DNA of 62,195 nucleotides from Methanomassiliicoccales archaeon (GTDB lineage: Archaea > Thermoplasmatota > Thermoplasmata > Methanomassiliicoccales > UBA472): assembly GCA_038740345.1 (NCBI GenBank), contig JAVYMA010000011.1:1-62195 (forward strand), read 5' to 3'. The notes beneath the pieces were generated by a model. The model was not told where the DNA came from, made no database searches, and saw only the letters and a list, made by a program, of their open reading frames with translations. How positions within the stretch are numbered: position 1 is the stretch's first letter; each line of letters starts with the position of its first letter. Shown here piece by piece: positions 56,535 to 62,195 of the stretch. Made by a program: the position numbers and the translations under genes.

Positions 56535-56951
56535 CTAGAGATGATCAGGCCGCACAGGAATGAACTTGTAGCCATAGTTGATGACACCAGACGGGCCGTC
56601 CTCGCCTAGCCTTCTGAGGGTCGCTCGCACCCTCATCCCTATATGCACTTCCTTTGGCTCTACATCTATGATCTGGGAGGTCAGCATCACACCCTCATCC
56701 ATCCTCACCATGGCCACCACATAAGGTTTGTGTATCTCGAACTGACGCGGCGCGTCATGCACCACGGCGAAGGAAAAAACCTCTCCCTCGCCCTTGAGAT
56801 TGAAGCATTCCATCTTGCCGATGGATTTACGATGGCACACACCGCAAATCGCCCGCGGTGGGAAGAAGACTTTCCCGCAGTTGCCACAGCGGACGGCCTT
56901 AAGATTGTAGCGTGAAGGGTTTTCCCGCCAGAATCTCGCAATAGCCATCAT
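56535..56951 (-). CDS. DUF35/OB-fold zinc-ribbon scaffold protein of the HMG-CoA complex
   Basis: A 138-residue protein with an N-terminal zinc ribbon (CGNCGKVFFPPRAICGVC) followed by an OB-fold domain (GEVFSFAVVHDAP, VAMVRMDEGVMLTS). Archaeal DUF35 proteins bridge acetoacetyl-CoA thiolase and HMG-CoA synthase so that acetoacetyl-CoA can pass between them, as shown for a methanogen complex. The gene begins inside the end of the thiolase-like gene (four-base overlap) and ends the operon. Its presence makes a three-protein complex very likely here, even though the thiolase partner is unusual. Confidence 0.92.
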   Translation of the reverse strand: MMAIARFWRENPSRYNLKAVRCGNCGKVFFPPRAICGVCHRKSIGKMECFNLKGEGEVFSFAVVHDAPRQFEIHKPYVVAMVRMDEGVMLTSQIIDVEPKEVHIGMRVRATLRRLGEDGPSGVINYGYKFIPVRPDHL

Positions 56952-58114
56952 GCCACCTCCAAGAGACTCACTACCACGGTCGCCCCTGTGCCCCCTGCAT
57001 TCTGCGCCAGTCCCAAGGTGGCATCGGGCACTTGACGGCGACCCGCCTGCCCTCGCAGCTGCTGCACCAGCTCCACTATCTGAGCCACCCCCGTGGCCCC
57101 GAAGGGGAAGCCCCTGGCCTTAAGCCCTCCAGAAGTATTCACAGCCACTTTCCCTCCCAGCGAGGTCTCGCCTTCCATCGTAGCCTTACCTCCCATGCCC
57201 TTGGGGAAGAAACCAAGGTCCTCGATGGCCAGTATCTCAGCGATGGTGAAATTGTCGTGCACCTCCGCTACTTGCACCTGATCTGGAGTGCGCTGCGCCT
57301 GGCGGAAGGCTCTCTCCGCGGCCAGTTGGGTCGCGCGGAAGGAGGTGATGGTGGGGCGAGAATGCAGCGCCAAGGTATCCGAGGCCTGCGCTGAGGCCAG
57401 CACCCGAATGGGCTTGGAGGTGTAGCTGCGCGCCATGTCCATAGGGCAGAGGACGACCGCAGCCGCGCCGTCAGACAAGGGAGCGCAGTCGAAGAGCCCC
57501 AAAGGCTCAGCCACGGGTGGAGACTTGAGCACAGTGGCGAGATCTATCTCCCGCTGGAATTGAGCATTGGGATTGAGAGCACCATGCTTATGATTCTTGA
57601 CCGCCACCTGGGCGATCTGCTCTCGTGTGGTGCCATACTCATGCATATGGCGCCGGGCTATCATGGCGAAGAGCGATGCCAAAGTGGCTCCGAAGACCAC
57701 CTCCCACTGCTGGTCAGCAGCGGAGGATTGGATCTCCGTGGCCATTACGTCCCCCACATCGGTCATCTTCTCTGCCCCTCCCACTACCACGATATCATGC
57801 ACCCCCGAAGCCACCGCCATATACCCTTGGCGGAAGGCCAAGCCTCCTGAGGCTCCCGCGGCCTCGATGCGCGTGGCCGGGATATGATCCCTTGCCAGAC
57901 CTGAATAGTCGGCGATCAGCGCCGCCACATGCTCCTGTTCTATGAATCGCCCTGCCGACATGTTTCCCACGTACAGGGCGTCTATCTCTTCCGCCGCCAG
58001 CTTGGCGTCGGCCACGGCGGCTAGCCCTGCCTGCATGCCCAAGTCGCGGAAGGACAGGTCCCACAGCTCCCCGAATTTTGTCTCCCCGATGCCGATGATA
58101 GCCACATCCCTCAT
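56948..58114 (-). CDS. Thiolase-like protein of the HMG-CoA operon, lacking key catalytic residues
   Basis: A 388-residue protein of the archaeal thiolase/SCP2-type family. Overall features are intact: [62 protein letters not shown], and [14 protein letters not shown]. At the nucleophile position the usual Cys is Gly87 (EAAGASGG, codon GGA). The GHP motif that provides the catalytic His reads GFP (Phe336). Both changes argue against normal Claisen condensation. The start overlaps the HMG-CoA synthase stop in an ATGA junction. It may serve only as a structural partner, with acetoacetyl-CoA made by another thiolase. Confidence 0.88.
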   Translation of the reverse strand: MRDVAIIGIGETKFGELWDLSFRDLGMQAGLAAVADAKLAAEEIDALYVGNMSAGRFIEQEHVAALIADYSGLARDHIPATRIEAAGASGGLAFRQGYMAVASGVHDIVVVGGAEKMTDVGDVMATEIQSSAADQQWEVVFGATLASLFAMIARRHMHEYGTTREQIAQVAVKNHKHGALNPNAQFQREIDLATVLKSPPVAEPLGLFDCAPLSDGAAAVVLCPMDMARSYTSKPIRVLASAQASDTLALHSRPTITSFRATQLAAERAFRQAQRTPDQVQVAEVHDNFTIAEILAIEDLGFFPKGMGGKATMEGETSLGGKVAVNTSGGLKARGFPFGATGVAQIVELVQQLRGQAGRRQVPDATLGLAQNAGGTGATVVVSLLEVA

Positions 58115-59172
58115 GGAGCTTCCTCCTTCACCCTTATCTTGCCGCGGAATTTAGCATAGGTGGCATAATCGATGAATTTCTTGTTTTGGACGAATTGCGA
58201 CACCAAGGGAGCTGCGGAACGGTTGAAGCGGGTTATGTTCTCCGTCACGGTTATATCGAAACCGTCCGCACCAGCCCCCGAGCCATAAGCGACGACGAAC
58301 ACCCGATCTCCAGGCTGAGCCACATCCAGCACTGCGGAGAGACCCAGAGGTACAGCGCCAGAATAAGTGTTCCCTATATGCGGTGTGAGAAGTCCTGTCT
58401 CTATCTGTTTATCTGTGAACCCCAACATCTTGGCCACCCTTTGCGGGAACTTGCCGTTGGGCTGATGGAAGACCGCGAATTGATAATCGGAGGGTTTGGA
58501 ATTGGTGCGCTGCAGCACCAGCTTAGCCGCCGAAGTGACGTGCTTAAAGTAAGCAGGCTCTCCCGTGAACCTGCCTCCATGCGAAGGGTAATCCTGTCCC
58601 TCCCGCCTCCAGAAGTCAGGGGTATCGGTGGTGAAGGAGCTGGTATGGTTGATAACGGCGATTATATCCTTAGAACCGATGAGGAACGCTGCCCCTCCCG
58701 CTGAGGCAGAGTACTCCAAAGGGTCGCCGGGGGCTCCCTGAGAGGTGTCGGCACCGATGGCCACGGCATACTCCACCATGCCCGCTCCCACCAACCCCAT
58801 ACAAGTCTGGATGGCCGCTGTCCCAGCCTTGCAGGCGAACTCATAATCGGCCACTGTCATCTCTGGAGAGCAGCCAATGGCCTCGGCCACGATCGTACCT
58901 GAGGGCTTAACCGCATAAGGGTGGGATTCGGAGCCGGTGTAGAGAGCGCCTATCTTCTTAGGATCCACCTGAGGTACCCGGCGCATCATGTTGCGAGCGG
59001 CCTCTACCGCAATGGTGACCACATCCTCATCAGGCGCCGGGACCGATTTCGCGTGTATCATCAGGCCCTTTGACATGGCCTCTCCATCCGAGCCCCAGAC
59101 GCGCCCTATCTCCTGAGGCGTTATCCTATATTTGGGGACATAAGCACCATAGCTAACTATGCCTACCTCCAT
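58111..59172 (-). CDS. Hydroxymethylglutaryl-CoA synthase
   Basis: A 353-residue enzyme that condenses acetyl-CoA with acetoacetyl-CoA to HMG-CoA, the first committed precursor of the mevalonate route to archaeal isoprenoids. The catalytic Cys114 is in [15 protein letters not shown], and the general-acid/base region [12 protein letters not shown] carries the His. [21 protein letters not shown] and [18 protein letters not shown] are standard archaeal blocks. In contrast to its neighbour, all key residues look intact. The gene follows the regulator by eight bases and is coupled to the thiolase-like gene. Confidence 0.95.
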   Translation of the reverse strand: MEVGIVSYGAYVPKYRITPQEIGRVWGSDGEAMSKGLMIHAKSVPAPDEDVVTIAVEAARNMMRRVPQVDPKKIGALYTGSESHPYAVKPSGTIVAEAIGCSPEMTVADYEFACKAGTAAIQTCMGLVGAGMVEYAVAIGADTSQGAPGDPLEYSASAGGAAFLIGSKDIIAVINHTSSFTTDTPDFWRREGQDYPSHGGRFTGEPAYFKHVTSAAKLVLQRTNSKPSDYQFAVFHQPNGKFPQRVAKMLGFTDKQIETGLLTPHIGNTYSGAVPLGLSAVLDVAQPGDRVFVVAYGSGAGADGFDITVTENITRFNRSAAPLVSQFVQNKKFIDYATYAKFRGKIRVKEEAP

Positions 59173-59180
59173 TTTTCATC

Positions 59181-59864
59181 CTACTCCATATGCTCTAAGG
59201 TCTCCACCAAAACGGGCAGGGAAAGGTCAGTGCGCACCAGGGGCAACCCCTCGAGAGTGGCGAGCCTTATTGCCAGCTCATCCACGTGCTCAGGCCGGTG
59301 GTACACCACCATAGCCGGCTTGAGAGGGTGCGCCCTGATGGCTATCATGGGAGAGCGTCCGAAGCGCACACCCGTGAATATCAAGGCGCGTTCGCTGCTC
59401 CAACCGTAGATCTTGAGATAATCCATCGACCCCAGGGAGGTTATGGCCTTCATGGAGTCGATGATAGTGTAGCCATGAATGTCGCGCTGCAGGGTCACCT
59501 GCTTGGCAAGATTGGTGCCCGCGATGGCCTCCACGAAACGCGAGGCGGGCATGGAGTGCGCGAACTCCTTAATGCTGATGATGCAATCGCTCCTCTCCCC
59601 TAGGGAATAGCGACTCTGCACCTTTCCCCCATTAGCGGTGTCGATGTCCAACAGTCCATCCACTATGCGGCGAACAATAGCTATACCAGGGGACCTGCGC
59701 CTTCCTGACTCGTAATCGCTGATGACCGAGGGGGAAACGCCAAGCTGCCTTGCCAGCTCCTGTTGTGAGACGCCAAACTCCTCTCGCCATTTGCGAATGG
59801 TCTTCCCTGCATCCGAGGAAAGCGTGATCTCACCAGCTATCTTCTCCCTGAGCTGTTCCCGCAT
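59181..59864 (-). CDS. XRE-family transcriptional regulator heading the HMG-CoA operon
   Basis: A 227-residue protein with an N-terminal helix-turn-helix at about 20-75 (RKWREEFGVSQQELARQLGV, then SPSVISDYESGRRRSPG). The remaining 150 residues are an uncharacterised ligand-like domain with SMPASRFVEAIAGTNLA and IYGWSSERALIFTGVRFG. It resembles the COG1709 regulator that often lies beside HMG-CoA synthase in archaea. A TATA box about 26 bases before the ATG suggests a leaderless message. It probably controls the mevalonate operon, including itself; the effector is unknown. Confidence 0.87.
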   Translation of the reverse strand: MREQLREKIAGEITLSSDAGKTIRKWREEFGVSQQELARQLGVSPSVISDYESGRRRSPGIAIVRRIVDGLLDIDTANGGKVQSRYSLGERSDCIISIKEFAHSMPASRFVEAIAGTNLAKQVTLQRDIHGYTIIDSMKAITSLGSMDYLKIYGWSSERALIFTGVRFGRSPMIAIRAHPLKPAMVVYHRPEHVDELAIRLATLEGLPLVRTDLSLPVLVETLEHME

Positions 59865-59885
59865 GCGTGGCCGAGAAATTATGCC

Positions 59886-59896
59886 ATATTTATAAT
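59886..59896 (-). promoter_or_regulatory. TATA box for the regulator/HMG-CoA operon
   Basis: On the minus strand an AATTATAAATAT element is centred about 26 bases before the ATG at 59864. That spacing places initiation at or near the start codon, so the mRNA is probably leaderless. Confidence 0.6.
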
Positions 59897-60011
59897 TGTC
59901 GAATATCCCCTACGACTAAAGGCGATGGGGGACTGGAACGATTTCGAGAACGTACACTAGTCAGAGCATGACGAAACAATGAGACGATAAGCCTAGGGCC
60001 ACCGGATTTGA

Positions 60012-60020
60012 CTTAAATAT
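60012..60020 (+). promoter_or_regulatory. TATA box for the phosphoribosyltransferase gene
   Basis: CTTAAATAT is centred about 28 bases before the ATG at 60044, and no Shine-Dalgarno sequence is present. This fits a leaderless or nearly leaderless transcript. Confidence 0.5.
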
Positions 60021-60043
60021 CATAGGCAAATAATGTTAAATCA

Positions 60044-60727
60044 ATGCCGCTAGGACAAGTGCATCAGGACCTTAACCTGAGAGAGATGGAACGGGTATTC
60101 CAGGACCGGAAGGAAGCGGGCAGGGAGCTGGCAGAGGCCCTGATGTCATACTCGGCCTCGAATGCAGTGGTCTTCGCTATACCCTCAGGAGGCCTCCCTG
60201 TGGCCGCAGAGGTCAGCCGCCTATTGGGTCTCAAGTTGGAGGTGTTGGTGGTGCGCAAGTTGCAGTTACCTCAAGACCCTGAAGCAGGTTTCGGGGCCGT
60301 AGGACCTGAGGGTATAATCGTGCTCAACGAATACCTCATCAGTGTCAATCGCCTCTCTCATTTCATAATCGAGGAACAGGCAGCCAAGGCGAGAAGGAGT
60401 TTAAGGTTCAGAGAAGAGTTATTTCGCGATAACGCACCTTACCCCGACATGAAGGATAGGACGGCTATAATCGTGGATGATGAATTGGCCTCAGGATTCA
60501 CCATGCTCGCGGCGGTGCAATTCATGCGCAAGAAGGGTGCTAAAAGGATAGTGGTGGCGGTGCCGACCGGCTCAGAGAGGGCGGTGGAGATGGTCTCTGA
60601 AAGTGCGGACGAGGTGTATTGCCTGAACATACGCAGCACCCCTTTATTTTCGGTGGCTGCAGCGTATCAGAATTGGTATGACATCAGCGAGGAGGAAGCC
60701 TTGGCCATTCTGAAGGCTAGGGTTTGA
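60044..60727 (+). CDS. Phosphoribosyltransferase family protein
   Basis: A 227-residue type I PRTase-fold protein. The PRPP-binding loop reads TAIIVDDELASGFTM, with the two acidic residues of the family motif present; AIPSGGLPVAAEVSRLLG is the PPi loop and LEVLVVRKLQLPQDPEAGFGAV a typical hood region of predicted phosphoribosyltransferases. The base substrate cannot be named, and proteins of this subgroup may be PRTase-like hydrolases or regulators rather than nucleotide salvage enzymes. It diverges from the regulator of the HMG-CoA operon and precedes the tRNA by about 120 bases. Confidence 0.82.
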   Translation: MPLGQVHQDLNLREMERVFQDRKEAGRELAEALMSYSASNAVVFAIPSGGLPVAAEVSRLLGLKLEVLVVRKLQLPQDPEAGFGAVGPEGIIVLNEYLISVNRLSHFIIEEQAAKARRSLRFREELFRDNAPYPDMKDRTAIIVDDELASGFTMLAAVQFMRKKGAKRIVVAVPTGSERAVEMVSESADEVYCLNIRSTPLFSVAAAYQNWYDISEEEALAILKARV

Positions 60728-60807
60728 GGCGCTGAATCAGCGGCCCTGAATGCTAAAATTAATGAGCGAGCGCCCAACTGGATAGAACGCAGACCGATGA
60801 TAATAGG

Positions 60808-60816
60808 TTTTTATAT
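60808..60816 (+). promoter_or_regulatory. TATA box of the proline tRNA gene
   Basis: TTTTTATAT lies about 35 bases before the tRNA 5-prime end. Initiation about 25 bases downstream would leave a short 5-prime leader for RNase P to remove. Confidence 0.6.
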
Positions 60817-60846
60817 CCCAAATCGTTTAGCTGCCACATTCCCGAA

Positions 60847-60924
60847 GGGTCTGTGGGGTAGCTTGGTCCATCCTTTTAGGTTCGGGACCTAGAGACTCCG
60901 GTTCAAATCCGGACAGACCCACCA
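60847..60924 (+). tRNA. tRNA-Pro (anticodon CGG), CCA encoded
   Basis: The cloverleaf is complete. The acceptor stem is GGGTCTG with CAGACCC. The D arm has GGG pairing TCC. The anticodon stem TTAGG/CCTAG encloses the loop TTCGGGA with anticodon CGG. The variable loop is four bases, and the T arm TCCGG/CCGGA encloses TTCAAAT. The discriminator A and a genomic CCA follow. No intron is present. The D-stem has one mismatched pair at its inner end. Confidence 0.95.
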
Positions 60925-61214
60925 ACAAAAAAACAGGTTAGCTTCTTGAAAATAGGCGTATTTTTGAGATTTCTTCCCCTTAACTAATAAATTTGGTCCT
61001 AACCTTGAATTGTTAATCCTTGTGGCAAATAGCCAAGAGATTAAGTAAGTCCACACCGTTATTCTTCTTAGGTCCATATTTCAATCAATCACACCGACAG
61101 ATATTTTATACTGGGGTCACTTTCCTATGAAAAAAGGACTACATACATATGACACTCATTAATCATATAAATTCGATAATCAGCGGTTTATCATCCAAAG
61201 GGGAGCGTTAGACA
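60925..61214. other. Intergenic stretch with promoter of the terminal radical SAM gene
   Basis: About 290 AT-rich bases with no supported ORF. CATATAAAT at 61164-61172 is a likely TATA box for the gene at 61215, giving a leader of about 20 bases that contains GGGGAG. Nothing else structured was seen. Confidence 0.5.
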
Positions 61215-62195
61215 ATGCAGGAAGACGTCGGTAGCCGAGCTCTGGGGAAAAAGGAAGAGCCGATATCGGAGGTCTCTGGGAAACGTTCTCGAGAGGTTGT
61301 GAAGGAGGGGAAGGGAGTCATGATTGTGCTCACAGCCTCGGAGATCGAGATGAGCGACTTCAATCTGAACCCTTTCTTGGCCTTCGCTGGAGGATTCCCT
61401 AATTCGATCGTGAGCAGAAAACTGTATCCGCCACTTCCGTGCAATCCTGATGGTTCTGCCAGATTCGCTCCGTACGGTCTAAGGAAGGTGGAGACTTTGC
61501 TGGCTGATAGATTCGGAGAAGAGAATGTAGTGGTCACACCTCCTTCCAATCTTCATTTGTTCATTGGTCCTGCTACCAAGATAATAGGGATATCCACCAT
61601 GGATCCTCTAGGCACTGGGTTCGTCAGCAGAACGTATTCTAGCCTACTTGGCTTGACGGGCAAGCCCGCTACTTTGGCGGAATTCGAGAAGCTGGTCAAG
61701 AACCCTTCTATCGTTAATAGTGAGGCAAAGTTGGTGGTCGGTGGTGCAGGGGCATGGCAGATTTCAGAGGCGGGGCTGCAGGAATCGTTAGGGATTGATT
61801 CTATCCTCATAGGACAGTCCGAGAGCTCACTGGTTGAGATCTTCGAGAAAGCGCTGAACGGAGAAATGATGCCCCAATCAATGGTCATGGACAGTCCCAG
61901 TATAGAGGATATACCATTGATCAAAAACCCCTCATTATATGGTGTGGTGGAGATCACCCGAGGATGCGGGAGAGGATGCGCCTTCTGCTCTCCCACCGCG
62001 AGACAAAGAATCTCCATTCCTCATGAACGTGTACTCAAGGAAGTGGAGTTGAATGCCAAGGCGGGGAGCAGAATGATCATGCTCCAGACCGACGATGTCT
62101 TCTTGTATCAAGCGCAAGAACATTTCTTGCCCAATAAGGAAGCCATCGTCAAATTGATAAAAGCAGTAGACAAGGTTGAGGGGGTTGAATTCATC
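61215..62195 (+). CDS. Radical SAM protein with B12-binding-like N-terminal domain, 3-prime truncated
   Basis: 327 codons run off the right window edge without a stop. The N-terminal 200 residues include VLTASEIEMSDFNLNPFLAF and KIIGISTMDPLG, followed by VVGGAGAWQISEAG, a Rossmann-like arrangement similar to B12-binding domains. The cluster motif is VVEITRGCGRGCAFCSPTAR, with three Cys at C-x3-C-x2-C spacing, followed by MIMLQTDDVFLY. GGGGAG precedes the ATG. The C-terminal substrate domain is outside the window, so no reaction is proposed. It lies apart from the two radical SAM genes of the glycan region. Confidence 0.88.
   Translation, partial: MQEDVGSRALGKKEEPISEVSGKRSREVVKEGKGVMIVLTASEIEMSDFNLNPFLAFAGGFPNSIVSRKLYPPLPCNPDGSARFAPYGLRKVETLLADRFGEENVVVTPPSNLHLFIGPATKIIGISTMDPLGTGFVSRTYSSLLGLTGKPATLAEFEKLVKNPSIVNSEAKLVVGGAGAWQISEAGLQESLGIDSILIGQSESSLVEIFEKALNGEMMPQSMVMDSPSIEDIPLIKNPSLYGVVEITRGCGRGCAFCSPTARQRISIPHERVLKEVELNAKAGSRMIMLQTDDVFLYQAQEHFLPNKEAIVKLIKAVDKVEGVEFI

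Noticed and set aside
60728-60774. Inverted repeat GGCGCT/AGCGCC after the phosphoribosyltransferase stop
   Set aside because: Six-base arms with a 35-base loop are weak, and no T-tract follows, so I do not call a terminator.

Overview
The window is a chromosomal segment of an archaeon. Archaeal marker genes include glycerol-1-phosphate dehydrogenase (archaeal lipid backbone), a UPF0179 protein, membrane-anchored LonB protease, Hel308 helicase, the KEOPS subunit Cgi121, archaeal NadM, stand-alone KaiC/RAD55-type ATPases and an HMG-CoA synthase / thiolase-like / DUF35 operon with an XRE-type regulator. AT-rich TATA elements lie about 25 bp before several genes, some apparently leaderless; others have Shine-Dalgarno sites and ATGA overlaps. 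The gene set suggests an uncultured euryarchaeal, possibly Thermoplasmata-related lineage. That placement is inference; no rRNA is present.

Layout. 1-2612: the start of a response regulator and a PAS/GAF sensor histidine kinase. 3106-7301: G1P dehydrogenase, UPF0179, a lipid-linked-glycan flippase and PurC. 7352-39141: a long cell-surface glycan region. It holds six GT4 or GT4-like and GT2 transferases on both strands, a seventh GT2/DPM1-like enzyme, a PIG-L deacetylase, an ATP-grasp enzyme, two FemAB/CelD-like acyltransferases, two B12-domain radical SAM enzymes, a SAM methyltransferase, polytopic membrane proteins (GT-C-like, DUF1616, DUF457-like) and two giant paralogous surface proteins of 1792 and about 2220 residues. 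The giants share an unrecognised N-terminal domain of about 740 residues, followed by Big_5 and 7 or 12 fibronectin III domains and a C-terminal membrane anchor.

39146-50395 is housekeeping: a KaiC pair (one lacking its P-loop lysine), PncC-NadM of NAD metabolism, LonB, Hel308 with a C-terminal PCNA-binding motif, a third KaiC protein, ThrB-ThrC and Cgi121. 50519-54844 encodes a 1441-residue helical-repeat protein with a beta-rich C-terminal domain. 54845-59864 holds HutH and the operon regulator > HMG-CoA synthase > thiolase-like protein > DUF35. 60044-62195 holds a phosphoribosyltransferase, a proline tRNA (CGG) and a truncated radical SAM gene.

How they work together. The glycan region looks like a surface-polymer and S-layer glycosylation locus: glycosyltransferases build a lipid-linked glycan, the flippase exports it, and the giant FN3 proteins are plausible acceptors or surface partners. 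The HMG-CoA operon feeds the mevalonate route, and G1P dehydrogenase supplies the glycerol backbone, for archaeal lipids.

Most notable observations: the thiolase-like protein lacks both the nucleophilic Cys and the GHP His; a candidate structured RNA with its own TATA box lies near 47.5 kb; a leader near 31.8 kb contains a small ORF whose ribosome-binding site is buried in a hairpin; a GT2 gene appears to start at a non-ATG codon upstream of its first GTG; and one KaiC-family ATPase has lost its P-loop lysine beside an intact partner.
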